NCBI RefSeq assembly: GCF_900343125.1
Contig: NZ_OPYL01000005.1
Span: forward strand, 1 to 64,000
Length of the DNA: 64,000 bases
Reading direction: 5' to 3'
Source of the DNA: Dysgonomonas sp. Marseille-P4361
GTDB lineage: Bacteria; Bacteroidota; Bacteroidia; Bacteroidales; Dysgonomonadaceae
Part shown: positions 39,340-50,074 of the stretch, one piece after another
Layout: every line of letters starts with the position of its first letter
Numbering within the stretch: the stretch's first letter is position 1
Notes under the pieces: generated by a model
Seen by the model: the letters and a program-made list of their open reading frames with translations, nothing else
What the model was told of the DNA's origin: nothing
The model's database searches: none
Position numbers and translations under genes: made by a program

Positions 39340-39830
39340 TGTCATATAAAGAAAAGTTACATGATGTCTATCTGGGTTTAGGCTCAAATTTAGGAGATAG
39401 GGGAGAGAACCTTCATCATGCAATTGATAAAATAGAAGAGCGGATTGGTGAGATAGTCGCCACATCCGCTTTTTATGTTACCGATCCGGCAGGCTTTGTC
39501 TCGGAGAATCAATTTCTGAATGCAGCATGTTTGGTGAAGACACCTTTAAGCTCATTTGAAGTCTTGACTATTACTCAAGATATAGAAAAAGAGATGGGGC
39601 GACAGGTGAAGTCTCAGAATAATATATATATAGACCGCATAATTGATATTGATATCTTGCTCTATGATAAAGAAATTATAGATACAGATGCATTAACGAT
39701 TCCTCATCCCAATATGAATAACCGTCCATTTGTTATTCTCCCTTTGTCTGAAATAGCCGCTCAGGTAGTTCATCCTATATTGAATAAGACAATCGAAGGT
39801 ATTTGGTCTGAATTAAAAGTGAATAGCTAA
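39339..39830 (+). CDS. folK: HPPK: 6-hydroxymethyl-7,8-dihydropterin pyrophosphokinase
   Basis: A 163-residue folate-synthesis enzyme that pyrophosphorylates 6-hydroxymethyl-dihydropterin. It has VYLGLGSNLGDRGENL at the N-terminus, IDIDILLYD in the middle and IPHPNMNNRPFVILPL, the signature region. The ATG overlaps the queA stop (TAATG). Its stop lies two bases from the end of a converging gene. Confidence 0.94.
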   Translation: MSYKEKLHDVYLGLGSNLGDRGENLHHAIDKIEERIGEIVATSAFYVTDPAGFVSENQFLNAACLVKTPLSSFEVLTITQDIEKEMGRQVKSQNNIYIDRIIDIDILLYDKEIIDTDALTIPHPNMNNRPFVILPLSEIAAQVVHPILNKTIEGIWSELKVNS

Positions 39831-39832
39831 AA

Positions 39833-41287
39833 TTAGTGTTCGTCCTCGGAATGGACAAAAAATCCGGGGAAGCATGCTATACTTTCGTTGTGAAAACGAT
39901 TTGACGCTGTTACGAAATAATACACTCCAAATTCGCCACTATTTATAGGGAAAGAATATGATTTAGTTCTTAGCCCTGTTACTAAAATATTTTTAGGGTC
40001 ATTCGTATCTATTTCTTCAGTAAAGGATACATAGATAGTGTAGGTATAGTCTGAGGTGTCGTCAGGAGCTTCCCACTCAATATTCAATGTGTCTCCTTTG
40101 CTTCTGTAAAGACGAAGGTCTATTGGAGAATTAGGAGCAGTGTCGTTTAACCAGGTAAGAGGTGGTAGCTTAGCAGGGGTTGGGTAAAAGGAATTTATAG
40201 AGTCTTTTATTCCTTTTAAATTAGATAGAACATTTTGTGTGCGAAAATAAGCTTGACCTGTTATATTCTTGCTACGAGTGTATTGCATTTGCTTAATGAT
40301 GTCTTCCAGAGGCCAGCTTTGTTCATCCATCTGATATATTCCCAATCCGGGTACTACAATTCTACCATTGCTATTCTTGATCCAGTCGTCAAGATACGGG
40401 AAAAAATATTTTTCGCGATGGTACATCATCGGAAAGGTAAGGTCGTGTTTACCATTGTTCATCCAATGGCCTACATCCTGAAATACGGTTTCGTATGCAG
40501 TCCATCCATCATTTGGAGCTATTTCTGGTAAAACCCTATATCTGCCTAGTGGAGAGCTGCTAACTTGTACCCACTTTTTGATAGATTTAACCTCGTCGTA
40601 TATGTCGCTCACCAAAGTGTTGATATTATTACGTCGCCAGTCGTATAGACTCATCCCGTTGCCGTATTTCTTAAAAGTATCCTCATCAGGGAATTTCTTT
40701 GTATTGCTAGGATAACGTATGTAATCAAAGTGAATGCCATCTACATCATAGTTTGATACAATCTCTTTTACAAGCATCTTGATGAGGGATTGGGTTTCGG
40801 GTCTGCCTGGATCCAGATACCAAGTACCATTCATCTCTTTGTAGTAATCGGGCTTTTTATCTACTATCTGTGCTCTTCTTCTTTTCCCTTTTCCGGTATA
40901 TTTTACTTTAGCTTTTTCCATTGTGTAAGTAACTATCCAGGCATGGCACTCCATTCCTCGTTTATGACACTCTTCGATAGCAAATGCCAAAGGATCAAAG
41001 TTGTTACTATGATTGAAAAAAGGACTGAGTGGCTCTATTTTTGATCTGTAAAAAACACTTCCTTGCGCTCTTGCCTGAAAAAGTACGACGTTGAATTTTT
41101 CAGCTTGGAGCTGGTCGAGTATTTTTTGTAGCTCTTTTTTTTGCGAATCAACACTGGTCCCTTGTGTAGGCCAATCTAGGCCCCAGTTGGTTGTGAGCCA
41201 GGCGGCTCTGACTTCAATAGCCGGAGCTTGGGCATAGATTTGCAATGAGAAAAATAATAAAATAGATAGTATGGTTGATAATCTCAT
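39833..41287 (-). CDS. Secreted GHL10-type glycoside hydrolase-like protein
   Basis: A 484-residue protein with a signal peptide (MRLSTILSILLFFSLQIYAQ). The glycosyl-hydrolase-like-10 (DUF187) barrel covers about 25-370, with EVRAAWLTTNWGLDWP, FNVVLFQARAQGSVFY and DGIHFDYIRYPSNTKKFPD. A fibronectin type III-like domain lies at the end (about 390-475). Relatives are cell-wall or polysaccharide-directed lipoproteins or secreted enzymes; the exact substrate is unknown. It follows tldE by 15 bp and ends two bases from folK. Confidence 0.85.
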   Translation of the reverse strand: MRLSTILSILLFFSLQIYAQAPAIEVRAAWLTTNWGLDWPTQGTSVDSQKKELQKILDQLQAEKFNVVLFQARAQGSVFYRSKIEPLSPFFNHSNNFDPLAFAIEECHKRGMECHAWIVTYTMEKAKVKYTGKGKRRRAQIVDKKPDYYKEMNGTWYLDPGRPETQSLIKMLVKEIVSNYDVDGIHFDYIRYPSNTKKFPDEDTFKKYGNGMSLYDWRRNNINTLVSDIYDEVKSIKKWVQVSSSPLGRYRVLPEIAPNDGWTAYETVFQDVGHWMNNGKHDLTFPMMYHREKYFFPYLDDWIKNSNGRIVVPGLGIYQMDEQSWPLEDIIKQMQYTRSKNITGQAYFRTQNVLSNLKGIKDSINSFYPTPAKLPPLTWLNDTAPNSPIDLRLYRSKGDTLNIEWEAPDDTSDYTYTIYVSFTEEIDTNDPKNILVTGLRTKSYSFPINSGEFGVYYFVTASNRFHNESIACFPGFFVHSEDEH

Positions 41288-41302
41288 AAAAGAGCAATTA
41301 GT

Positions 41303-42625
41303 TTATAGACCACTGAAATTAACATTGCTGAAAAGTAAACTTGGTATTCTCCAAGATGTATTAGTACGGGGATCATTCCCTGCTTCTTCAAGACTAGTCC
41401 AAAGTTCAAGCATATTTCCCGTAATGTTCATCTCGCTGACAGGTGTGGATATTTTTCCTTTTTCGATAAGGAAACCTTCTACTCCGAATGAAAAGTCTCC
41501 GGTTGTGGGGTTGCTATTACCTCCATTAAAACCAGTAACCCAAATCCCCTTCTCTATCGATAAGAGTATCTCGTCAAAGCTTCTGTTCCCTTTGGCTACA
41601 TTTAGTATAGAAGGAGATCCTATTGTTGGGTCTATTCCCATTTTTAGGGAATTGTAAGTGTCTATGAAATAGGTGTGAAGTACACCTTCCTTTATTATAT
41701 CCCGTTGACTTGTAGCTACACCTTCTCCGTCGAACCTTCTTGCACCAAAAGCTTTCTTTAGATGAGGAGTGTCTCTTATGGTTAGTTTCTTGGATGTGAT
41801 TTCTTCTCCAAGTTTATCCAATAAAAAAGAATTTTTCTGCTGTAGAGAGCTACCATACATTGCGGCAATCATAGGAGAAAGGAGTCTGAATGATAGCGTA
41901 TTGTCTAATAACATTTGATACTGACCAGACTGTATTTTTCTTTGTCCTATTTTTTGTAAGGCTCTGTCAAATGCTTTTTTGCCAATTCCCTCTTTTATTA
42001 AATCATTCCAATAAATCGAATTGTCGTACCAGTACGATTCTGCGCGTGCATCCCCCTCTGTTTTAAGAGATACAGAGGCTACAAGACTAAAAGCAGAATC
42101 GTAACTTTCAGCCTCGAACCCGTTGCTGGTAACCATATATTCAGCACCTATTCCATCATCGTAGGAGGCAGAAATAGATATAATTCGTTCGTCTTTATCG
42201 TATATTTCTTCTACTACTTGCTTTGTTATCTCAAGCTTATTTGAGGTTTTTATGCTATCAAAAGAATTATCGCAGAGATCAAGATCTTCTCCGTTAGATT
42301 TGTAATATCTATCTGCATTAGGCAGTTGACGACATAAGTCGGGAGCCAGATAGCGTGTCGATAAAATACCATCTTTTATAAAACTTTCTATTTCATGCTT
42401 ATCGTTGATCCTGTTAGTTGAGAAAGATCCATATTTACCGTCGACGAAAAGTTCTATGTATAACTTATTTTCGGTACTTTGCTGCAATTTGTCTAACTGA
42501 AGATCTCTGTATTCAAAAGAATTGTTGTTTGCGGTAATGATAGAAATTCTTGTTGCCTGACAGCCATTCTTTAGTGCAAAGGTCATTGCCGACTGGGCTA
42601 TATCTTTATGTTGCTTAGTTATCAT
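41303..42625 (-). CDS. TldE/PmbA-family protease subunit
   Basis: A 440-residue protein of the TldD/PmbA family without the zinc HExxxH motif, so it is the TldE-like partner. TldD-TldE heterodimers form a barrel protease that trims peptides such as microcin B17 precursors and unfolded tails. The C-terminal MNITGNMLELWTSLEEAGND is a family marker. It begins one base after the tldD stop. The GGAGGAG before its ATG is part of the tldD codons and may be chance. Confidence 0.85.
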   Translation of the reverse strand: MITKQHKDIAQSAMTFALKNGCQATRISIITANNNSFEYRDLQLDKLQQSTENKLYIELFVDGKYGSFSTNRINDKHEIESFIKDGILSTRYLAPDLCRQLPNADRYYKSNGEDLDLCDNSFDSIKTSNKLEITKQVVEEIYDKDERIISISASYDDGIGAEYMVTSNGFEAESYDSAFSLVASVSLKTEGDARAESYWYDNSIYWNDLIKEGIGKKAFDRALQKIGQRKIQSGQYQMLLDNTLSFRLLSPMIAAMYGSSLQQKNSFLLDKLGEEITSKKLTIRDTPHLKKAFGARRFDGEGVATSQRDIIKEGVLHTYFIDTYNSLKMGIDPTIGSPSILNVAKGNRSFDEILLSIEKGIWVTGFNGGNSNPTTGDFSFGVEGFLIEKGKISTPVSEMNITGNMLELWTSLEEAGNDPRTNTSWRIPSLLFSNVNFSGL

Positions 42626-42626
42626 A

Positions 42627-44054
42627 TTATTCTCCTCCTACAGTCAGTTTGTTGATTAGTACAGATGGTAATCCTTGTCCCACAGGAACGCTTTGACCAT
42701 CTTTTCCACAAGTCCAAGAGCCTTCGTCTATCTTAAGGTTGTTTCCTACCATACTGATGTCGGCTAAAGCTTTAGCTCCATTGCCTATGATGTTTATATC
42801 TTTTATTGGTTGGGTTAACTTACCATCTTCGATCAGGTAACCGGTCTTTACAAAGAAAGTAAAGTCTCCGGCGCCAATCTGAACTTGCCCATTGGTAAAG
42901 TTGTCGACATAGATTCCTTGTTTGACGGATGCTATAATGTCAGATTCCGGAATATTTCCCTGCTCCATATATGTAACTCTCATACGTGGAAGCGGAGTGT
43001 GTCTGAATGATTGTCTCCGCCCGTTTCCGGTAGGATCTACTCCATAATATTTTGCACTAATACGGTCGTGAATATAACTTTCCAAAATACCATTCTTTAC
43101 AATATATGTTTTCTGACTTTCTATTCCTTCATCGTCGAAGTTGATAGTACCTCTGGAATTCTCTATTGTTCCATCATCAATAACATTGATGTTAGGAGAA
43201 CATATTTGCTTACCTAACTGATCGGAGAATATAGATGTTTTTTTTCTGTTGAAGTCTGCCTCAAATGTATGACCTATAGCTTCGTGTAGTAATATGCCCG
43301 AACTTCCGGCACCCATGACTACCGGCATTTCTCCTCCTTTAGGTTTGACGGCTTCGAACATGAGTGCTGTTTGTTGTACAGCCTCATTTGCCATTGTAGC
43401 AATAAGGTCATCATTCAGAAATTCAAAACCTTTTCTATGAGCTCTGGAAGTATATCCGTTTTCTATCTTCCCGTTTTGTTCCATTGTGCATGAGCTACCT
43501 ATTATTGCCATAGGGCGATAGTCCCATGTTAATAAACCTTCGGAGTTGAAGAATAGAATGTAAGATGTACTATCAGTCAGATTTGCTGTTGCTTTAATAA
43601 CTCTCGGGTCTAATTTGAAAATATGATCGTTGAGTTTTTGCACATAGTCTTTTTTATCAGCCACCGATGTGTCTAACCAAGGTTTGTCAATCTTATAATA
43701 GTTAGGAAAATGCTTTTCCTTGATTTCTATAGATAGGTTGTTCTTGTTTTGATCAGAAGCTATGCTTGCAGCCGTTTTTGCTGCCTGAATAAGTTGTTTT
43801 ATTTCGGTATTCTCTACATAAGCATAGCCTGTTTGATCGCCCGAAACAACTCGGATGCCCACTCCATAATCGATGTTCGAAGCTATTCTGTTTACCTCAC
43901 CATCTCTCAGAGCGATACTGTTGCTGAAAGTATGTTCGAAGAATATATCGGCATAATCGCCTCCTTTACTCAACGCTTCTTTGATGACTAAGAGCAGTTC
44001 GCTCTCGGTTACAGAAAAATGTTGAAGTATGTATTGTCTTGTTATATCTGTCAT
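42627..44054 (-). CDS. tldD: TldD metalloprotease
   Basis: A 475-residue protein with the zinc motif HEAIGHTFEADFNRK (His-Glu-x-x-x-His near residue 256) and the C-terminal MVGNNLKIDEGSWTCGKDGQ. It is the catalytic partner of TldE, encoded one base downstream. Such pairs process ribosomally made peptides and degrade loose polypeptides in the cytoplasm. No peptide-antibiotic precursor was seen nearby. Confidence 0.9.
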   Translation of the reverse strand: MTDITRQYILQHFSVTESELLLVIKEALSKGGDYADIFFEHTFSNSIALRDGEVNRIASNIDYGVGIRVVSGDQTGYAYVENTEIKQLIQAAKTAASIASDQNKNNLSIEIKEKHFPNYYKIDKPWLDTSVADKKDYVQKLNDHIFKLDPRVIKATANLTDSTSYILFFNSEGLLTWDYRPMAIIGSSCTMEQNGKIENGYTSRAHRKGFEFLNDDLIATMANEAVQQTALMFEAVKPKGGEMPVVMGAGSSGILLHEAIGHTFEADFNRKKTSIFSDQLGKQICSPNINVIDDGTIENSRGTINFDDEGIESQKTYIVKNGILESYIHDRISAKYYGVDPTGNGRRQSFRHTPLPRMRVTYMEQGNIPESDIIASVKQGIYVDNFTNGQVQIGAGDFTFFVKTGYLIEDGKLTQPIKDINIIGNGAKALADISMVGNNLKIDEGSWTCGKDGQSVPVGQGLPSVLINKLTVGGE

Positions 44055-44074
44055 TGTTTGATTTTTGAAACTAG

Positions 44075-44082
44075 TAAAGCTA
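44075..44082 (-). promoter_or_regulatory. Candidate -7 box of tldD
   Basis: The minus strand reads TAGCTTTA, one base from TAnnTTTG, 21 bp upstream of tldD. Confidence 0.35.
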
Positions 44083-44147
44083 ACAAATTAGATGCATGTT
44101 TAGTTTATAGACCTCGATGCTTTTAAGAAATTCTAATGTTAGAGATA

Positions 44148-45530
44148 TTATATGTTAGGCGAAATTTGATTGTTTACTTCTATTTTTTTGAATGTTCTGA
44201 TCTGCATTATAAATAAAATGGCAGTCAAAGCTGTTGCCAGAAAATCAGAAACGGGTAGTGATCCCCATACTCCGTCTAATCCAAAAAGATTAGGTAGAAT
44301 CATTAAAGCAGGGAGAAGTAATAAAAATTGGCGTGATAAGCTTAGGAATATTGCTTTTCCTGCCATACCTATACACTGGAAGAAGTTTGTTACTACAATC
44401 TGGAAGCCCACTAAAGGCAACATAAGAGTTACTATGCGTAATCCTTTGGCTGACTCTGTGGCTAGTGCCGGAGATGGGTTGAATGGAAGCACAACGATCT
44501 CGGGTAAGAGTAGTCCTATTGCAAGTCCTATGCAGCCGATTACAATGCCCACTTTTATGGTATAGTTGAGTGTCTCTTTCACTCTTTGTATCCGCTTAGC
44601 TCCATAGTTGTATCCGACAATTGGTTGCATACCTTGAGTAAGTCCGACCATGATCATGATGATAATCATAACTAAAGTGTTAGCTATGGCAAAAGCTTCT
44701 ATGGCTACATTGCCACCAAAAGCTTTCAGCTTATTATTTATAAGAAAAACGACAATGGAAGAAGCAACCTGTATAAAGAAGGGTGATAGTCCGATACTTA
44801 CTATTGCCCATACTATTTTCGGATTTATTCCAATATTTTTTTTACGCAGGCGAAGCATGCTGTTTTGGTTCATAAAGTGGTACATGACAAAGCATAGACC
44901 AATAAACATTGATATGATGGTAGCTATAGCAGCACCCTTTATCCCCCATTCTAAGGCAAAGATAAATATAGGAGCAATTATTATGTTAGCAACGACTCCA
45001 ATTAACATTGTCACCATCGCCTTAGTTGGGTAGCCCGAAGCGCGCATCATACTGTTGAAGTTGAAGCACATCGTTAAGAATATATTGCCGGGTAAATAGT
45101 ATAGTAGAAATTCTTTAGCATATGGAAATGTCTCCTCTGTGGCCCCTATCATCATAAGGATAGGGTCTAGAAAAAGTAATAAAAAGAAGATCAATGTTCC
45201 TGTAAGAATTAGCGTCATCAGAAAGGAATTTCCTATGATTTTCTCTGCAGTCTCTTTGTCTCCCTTGCCAAGGCATATTGATATGCGACTTGCCGATCCT
45301 GCACCTACCAGCATTCCTACTGCGGCAGTTAAGTTCATGACAGGGAGTACAATTCCTAAACCACCGATAGCATGGTCTCCCAGATCAGGGCCATGTCCTA
45401 TGTAAATTCGGTCGATAATATTGTAAAGAGCATTTACCATTGTTCCCACAATGGCAGGTAATGCATATTGCCAAAGAAGTTTGCTTATTTTTTTGTTCTC
45501 TAGTTCGTCTATATTTGCGGTTTTCAACAT
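44148..45530 (-). CDS. MATE-family multidrug/Na+ efflux transporter
   Basis: A 460-residue polytopic inner-membrane protein with about 12 helices in two homologous halves. Each half starts with a conserved helix: LLWQYALPAIVGTMVNALYN at the N-terminus and the VWAIVSIGLSPFFIQVASS region in the middle. MATE proteins export cationic drugs or metabolites with H+ or Na+. It lies upstream of tldD and has its own -7 box. The substrate is unknown. Confidence 0.9.
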   Translation of the reverse strand: MLKTANIDELENKKISKLLWQYALPAIVGTMVNALYNIIDRIYIGHGPDLGDHAIGGLGIVLPVMNLTAAVGMLVGAGSASRISICLGKGDKETAEKIIGNSFLMTLILTGTLIFFLLLFLDPILMMIGATEETFPYAKEFLLYYLPGNIFLTMCFNFNSMMRASGYPTKAMVTMLIGVVANIIIAPIFIFALEWGIKGAAIATIISMFIGLCFVMYHFMNQNSMLRLRKKNIGINPKIVWAIVSIGLSPFFIQVASSIVVFLINNKLKAFGGNVAIEAFAIANTLVMIIIMIMVGLTQGMQPIVGYNYGAKRIQRVKETLNYTIKVGIVIGCIGLAIGLLLPEIVVLPFNPSPALATESAKGLRIVTLMLPLVGFQIVVTNFFQCIGMAGKAIFLSLSRQFLLLLPALMILPNLFGLDGVWGSLPVSDFLATALTAILFIMQIRTFKKIEVNNQISPNI

Positions 45531-45587
45531 TTCAAAAAACTGTTTTTAGTCGTTGAAGAGCATGCAGCTCTCTTTTTTTTAGTGATG

Positions 45588-45595
45588 CAAAGGTA
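45588..45595 (-). promoter_or_regulatory. Candidate -7 box of the MATE gene
   Basis: The minus strand reads TACCTTTG, fitting TAnnTTTG, 58 bp before the start. Confidence 0.5.
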
Positions 45596-45829
45596 CAAAA
45601 TCTTATCCCTATTTAGAAAGTTGAGGTATTTCTATTTTCTAATAAAAAATACTTATCAAGAATAAAAGGGTTCGTGCTAATTCGTGGTCTGTATACAAAA
45701 CGTCAGAGGAGTGTATTCTTTTGTTGATTTTTGGTGTGAAATGTTTTTGTAATTGTTAAAATGAAGAGATTTATGCTTGCTCTTCTTATTAAAATGAAGA
45801 ATACCATACTTGTATGTTATTATATTTTT

Positions 45830-45837
45830 TAACTTTG
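45830..45837 (+). promoter_or_regulatory. Candidate promoter of lysS
   Basis: TAACTTTG is a canonical -7 box, with TTG 17 nt upstream. It lies 65 bp before the lysS ATG. Confidence 0.55.
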
Positions 45838-45901
45838 CGAGGTTATTCCTTTGGGAAAATAAATTGTAAGTTTTGTGTAAAAATCTGAAGATAGATTGAT
45901 A

Positions 45902-47629
45902 ATGAATATATTAGAATTGAGTGAACAAGAAATTGTTCGCCGTCAGAGTTTGGAAGAACTAAGAAAGTTAGGAATAGAGCCATATCCGGCAGCGCTATAT
46001 GAGGTAGATGCATACACCAAAGATATCAAAGACGACTTTAAAGATGATGCAGAACGACGTTATGTGTCAATTGCAGGGCGTGTTATGGGACGTCGTATCA
46101 TGGGGAAAGCATCTTTTATGGAATTGCAGGATGCCGAAGGGCGTATTCAGGTTTATATAACAAGAGATGAGCTTTGTCCTACTGAAGATAAAGAACTTTA
46201 TAATACAGTATTTAAGAAATTACTAGATATCGGTGACTTTGTAGGTGTGAAAGGTTTTGTGTTTCGTACACAAATGGGAGAAATCTCTATTCATGCCGAA
46301 GAGTTGACTGTCTTAGGAAAATCGCTTCGCCCTCTACCGGTAGTTAAGGTAAAAGACGGAGTTACTTACGATGGTTTCACCGATCCGGAACAACGCTATC
46401 GTCAACGTTATGTTGACTTAGCAGTTAATGATGGAGTAAAAGATATATTCATTAAACGAACAAAAATATTCAACGCTATGCGTAACTTCTTTAATGAAAG
46501 AGGTTACCTGGAAGTTGATACACCTGTGTTACAGGGGATTCCTGGAGGGGCGGCAGCTCGTCCATTTATCACGCATCACAATGCATTGGACATTCCATTG
46601 TATTTACGTATTGCGAATGAACTTTATTTGAAGCGTCTGATTGTTGGAGGCTTCGACGGAGTCTATGAGTTTTCTCGTAACTTCCGTAACGAAGGTATGG
46701 ATAGAACTCATAATCCTGAGTTTACAGCAATGGAGATCTATGTGGCCTATAAAGACTACAACTGGATGATGGAGTTTACAGAGCAAATGCTTGAGAAAAT
46801 ATGTCTTGATGTGCTAGGAACGACAGAAGTGGAAGTCGGCGGGAAGAAAATTAGCTTCAAGGCTCCATATCCTCGTGTAACAATGATACAAGCGATCAAA
46901 GATCATACAGGAATAGATATTGCCGGTATGAATGAGGCTCAATTGCGAGATGTTTGTAAGCAATTGGGGATCGATCAGGATGAGACAATGGGTAAAGGAA
47001 AGCTTATCGATGAGATATTTGGAGAAAAGTGTGAAGGGAATTATATACAACCTACATTTATAACTGATTATCCAATCGAAATGTCGCCATTGACAAAACG
47101 TCATCGTAGCAATCCGGAATTGACGGAGCGTTTTGAACTGATGGTAAACGGTAAAGAATTAGCAAATGCTTATTCCGAATTGAATGACCCTATCGATCAG
47201 CGTGAACGTTTCGAAGAACAAATGAAATTGTCAGAAAAAGGAGACGATGAGGCGATGTTTATCGATCAGGATTTCCTTCGTGCGTTAGAATATGGTATGC
47301 CTCCTACATCGGGTATGGGGATCGGAATGGATCGATTGGTTATGTTGTTGACCGGTCAGACTTCTATTCAGGAAGTATTGTTATTCCCTCAAATGAGACC
47401 TGAAAAAACAGCGAAGAAAGATGCTGTTGCCAAATATGTAGCATTAGGAGTTGCCGAAGAGCTTGTTCCTGTAGTACAAAAAGCAGGATATCCTACTATT
47501 GAAAGTCTGAAAGAAGGTAAAGCTCAAAAAATCAGACAAGACTTAGGTGAGGTAAATAAAAAATATAAACTGGAACTATCATTGCCTTCGGTAGAAGAAA
47601 TAGAGGGATGGCTTACAAAGATTAACTAA
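45902..47629 (+). CDS. lysS: Lysyl-tRNA synthetase (class II)
   Basis: A 575-residue class II synthetase. An OB-fold anticodon domain (about 55-160) precedes the catalytic core. Motif 2 is [20 protein letters not shown] and motif 3 is [13 protein letters not shown]. The ATG at 45902 is chosen over a TTG two codons upstream. Compared with E. coli LysS (about 505 residues) it has a C-terminal extension of about 70 residues after FPQMRP with a helix-hairpin-helix flavour ([14 protein letters not shown]), a Bacteroidetes trait. It begins a transcript with gpsA and pgi. Confidence 0.96.
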   Translation: MNILELSEQEIVRRQSLEELRKLGIEPYPAALYEVDAYTKDIKDDFKDDAERRYVSIAGRVMGRRIMGKASFMELQDAEGRIQVYITRDELCPTEDKELYNTVFKKLLDIGDFVGVKGFVFRTQMGEISIHAEELTVLGKSLRPLPVVKVKDGVTYDGFTDPEQRYRQRYVDLAVNDGVKDIFIKRTKIFNAMRNFFNERGYLEVDTPVLQGIPGGAAARPFITHHNALDIPLYLRIANELYLKRLIVGGFDGVYEFSRNFRNEGMDRTHNPEFTAMEIYVAYKDYNWMMEFTEQMLEKICLDVLGTTEVEVGGKKISFKAPYPRVTMIQAIKDHTGIDIAGMNEAQLRDVCKQLGIDQDETMGKGKLIDEIFGEKCEGNYIQPTFITDYPIEMSPLTKRHRSNPELTERFELMVNGKELANAYSELNDPIDQRERFEEQMKLSEKGDDEAMFIDQDFLRALEYGMPPTSGMGIGMDRLVMLLTGQTSIQEVLLFPQMRPEKTAKKDAVAKYVALGVAEELVPVVQKAGYPTIESLKEGKAQKIRQDLGEVNKKYKLELSLPSVEEIEGWLTKIN

Positions 47630-47658
47630 TCCCATTTTCTAACTAATTTGAATAAAGC

Positions 47659-48657
47659 ATGAGTTTTCCGGGAAGAATAGCGGTTTTAGGTGGCGGAACA
47701 TGGGCTACAGCATTGTCTAAGATAGTGTTGAGTCACGAAAAGCATATCAACTGGTATATGCGTCGCCCTGAACAGATTGAAGAATTTAAAAGAATAGGAC
47801 ACAATCCGTCTTATCTTTCAAATGTAGATTTCAATCTGGACAGAATAACCTTCTATTCAGACATAACAGAAGTCGTTAATAATTCGGACACGCTTATCCT
47901 GGCAGTGCCCTCTCCTTTTCTGAAAAGTCATTTAGAAAAACTGCAAGTTTCTATCAGCGATAAGTATATTGTCTCTGCAATAAAAGGGATAATTCCTCCC
48001 GAAAACCTTCTTGTGACAGATTATTTAATGCAGCAATATAATATTCCGGCAGAGAATATTGCCGTTGTAGCAGGTCCTTGTCATGCAGAAGAAATAGCCC
48101 TCGAACGATTGACCTATCCTACTATCGTGTGTGAAGATATTGAAAAAGCTAAGACCCTTTCAGCTATTTTCAATAACCGCTATGTTCGTTCTTCGGTTTC
48201 GCGGGATGTGGCAGGTGTAGAAATAGCAGCAGTGTTGAAAAATGTTTACGCTATAGCTTCGGGTATATGTCATGGGCTAAAGTATGGTGATAATTTTCAG
48301 GCAGTATTAGTCTCTAATGCCATTTCTGAAATGGAGCGATTCGTAAATGCTGTATCTCCAATGGATAGAAGAATACAAGACTCTGCCTATTTGGGAGATT
48401 TATTGGTCACTTGTTACTCAAGCTTTAGCCGTAACAGAACATTTGGTTCTATGGTCGGAAAAGGATATTCGGTTAAAGCTGCTCAAGTAGAGATGGAAAT
48501 GATTGCCGAAGGGTACTACGGAACTAAATGTATTATGGAGATGAGCCAGAATTATGATGTGCAGATACCTATTGCAGATATGGTTTATCGTGTATTGTAT
48601 GAAAATCGTCCGGCAAAGGAAGAAGTAAAAATGTTAAGAGAACAAATATTAAAATAA
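47659..48657 (+). CDS. gpsA: NAD(P)H-dependent glycerol-3-phosphate dehydrogenase
   Basis: A 332-residue enzyme that reduces dihydroxyacetone phosphate to sn-glycerol-3-phosphate for phospholipid synthesis. The N-terminal Rossmann motif is VLGGGTWATAL. VAGPCHAEEIALE and the catalytic Lys in VLKNVYAIASGICHG are present. It lies 29 bp after lysS and 12 bp before pgi. Confidence 0.95.
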   Translation: MSFPGRIAVLGGGTWATALSKIVLSHEKHINWYMRRPEQIEEFKRIGHNPSYLSNVDFNLDRITFYSDITEVVNNSDTLILAVPSPFLKSHLEKLQVSISDKYIVSAIKGIIPPENLLVTDYLMQQYNIPAENIAVVAGPCHAEEIALERLTYPTIVCEDIEKAKTLSAIFNNRYVRSSVSRDVAGVEIAAVLKNVYAIASGICHGLKYGDNFQAVLVSNAISEMERFVNAVSPMDRRIQDSAYLGDLLVTCYSSFSRNRTFGSMVGKGYSVKAAQVEMEMIAEGYYGTKCIMEMSQNYDVQIPIADMVYRVLYENRPAKEEVKMLREQILK

Positions 48658-48669
48658 CATATAAAGATT

Positions 48670-50016
48670 ATGGATAAAGTTATTAAACTAGACATAAGTA
48701 AAACTTTAGGCTTTATAAATCAAGCAGACATTGATGGACAAGCAGCGTTAGCTAAAAAATGTAACGAAACATTGCATGACGGATCAGGTAAAGGAAACGA
48801 TTTCCTTGGATGGTTAAATCTTCCGTCTTCTATAACAGATGCCGATCTAAAAGATATTGAAGAGACAGCAGCTGCGCTAAGATCTAAATGTGAAGTGATT
48901 GTTTTAGTAGGAATTGGGGGTAGCTATCTGGGTTCTAAAGCTGTGATCGACTCTCTTTCAAACTACTTCGACTGGTTGCAAAAAGACCGTAAGAATCCTG
49001 TGATTCTTTATGCCGGAAATAATATAGGTGAAGATTATCTTGTTGAGATATTGGCTTATCTACAAGGAAAATCTTTCGGTATTGTAAATATCTCAAAATC
49101 GGGAACTACTACAGAACCTGCTTTAGCTTTCCGTATATTGAAAGCAGAGCTTGAAAAAACAGTAGGAAAAGAAGAAGCTAAAAATCGTATTGTAGCTATT
49201 ACTGATGCAGCTCGTGGAGCTTTGTTTACCTTAGCTACTAAAGAGGGATATAAGAAATATATAATTCCTGATAATGTTGGAGGACGTTATTCTGTGCTTA
49301 CTCCTGTAGGTTTGCTACCTATCGCTTTAGCGGGAATTGATATTCGTCAACTTGTAGCTGGAGCAGCGTATATGGAAAAAGAAACAGCACCGTCTGTTCC
49401 TTTTGATAAGAATATTGCTGAAATCTATGCTGTGACTCGTAACGAGCTTTATAAATCAGGTAAAAAAATAGAAATACTAGCAAACTTCAATCCTAAATTG
49501 CACTATATTGCTGAATGGTGGAAACAACTTTACGGTGAGAGTGAAGGAAAAGAAAACAAAGGTATTTTCAATGCTTCTGTTGATTTTACTGCAGACTTGC
49601 ACTCTATGGGTCAATGGATTCAAGAAGGAGAGCGTTCTGTTTTCGAGACAGTTATTTCTGTCGCTCAACCTAACGAGACATTAAATGTGCCAACGGACGA
49701 AGAAGATCTAGATGGATTAAATTTCCTTGCCGGAAAACGAGTTGATTTCGTTAATAAAATGGCAGAGCTTGGTACTCAAATGGCTCATGTAGATGGAGGA
49801 GTCCCAAATATCAAGATTGAGTTGCCTAAGCTAGATGCTTATAGCATTGGTCAGCTACTTTATTTCTTCGAAAAAGCTTGTGGTATCAGTGGATATATCT
49901 TAGGGGTAAATCCTTTTGATCAACCAGGAGTTGAAGCATATAAGAAAAATATGTTTGCTCTTCTTGATAAGCCAGGTTTCGAAAAAGAAAGTGCTGAAAT
50001 TAAGAAGAGAATATAA
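48670..50016 (+). CDS. pgi: Glucose-6-phosphate isomerase
   Basis: A 448-residue enzyme of the short bacterial type that interconverts glucose-6-phosphate and fructose-6-phosphate. Sugar-phosphate-binding segments [13 protein letters not shown] and [16 protein letters not shown] and the C-terminal [13 protein letters not shown] are visible. Its substrate glucose-6-phosphate is also that of the inositol-3-phosphate synthase encoded further down. It ends at a strong terminator. Confidence 0.96.
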   Translation: MDKVIKLDISKTLGFINQADIDGQAALAKKCNETLHDGSGKGNDFLGWLNLPSSITDADLKDIEETAAALRSKCEVIVLVGIGGSYLGSKAVIDSLSNYFDWLQKDRKNPVILYAGNNIGEDYLVEILAYLQGKSFGIVNISKSGTTTEPALAFRILKAELEKTVGKEEAKNRIVAITDAARGALFTLATKEGYKKYIIPDNVGGRYSVLTPVGLLPIALAGIDIRQLVAGAAYMEKETAPSVPFDKNIAEIYAVTRNELYKSGKKIEILANFNPKLHYIAEWWKQLYGESEGKENKGIFNASVDFTADLHSMGQWIQEGERSVFETVISVAQPNETLNVPTDEEDLDGLNFLAGKRVDFVNKMAELGTQMAHVDGGVPNIKIELPKLDAYSIGQLLYFFEKACGISGYILGVNPFDQPGVEAYKKNMFALLDKPGFEKESAEIKKRI

Positions 50017-50025
50017 AAAATAAAT

Positions 50026-50074
50026 ATTGGCTTTTAGCATCTAAGTGGAGAATTGCTAAAAGCCAATGCTTTTT
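50026..50074 (+). terminator. Intrinsic terminator between pgi and rlmN
   Basis: A perfect 14-bp stem (ATTGGCTTTTAGCA at 50026-50039, complement at 50054-50067) with a 14-nt loop is followed by GCTTTTTAA. It lies only 13 bp before the rlmN ATG, so it may work as an attenuator. Confidence 0.8.

Larger units (their letters stand above)
45531..45901. other. Divergent promoter region MATE/lysS
   Basis: About 370 bases without a gene, holding the -7 boxes of both flanking genes. No repeat or riboswitch-like structure was recognised. Confidence 0.6.

Noticed and set aside
42628-42640. GGAGGAG just before the tldE start as a Shine-Dalgarno
   Set aside because: These bases encode the last Gly-Gly-Glu codons of TldD, so the match can be chance; unlike at hpf, there is no free spacer.
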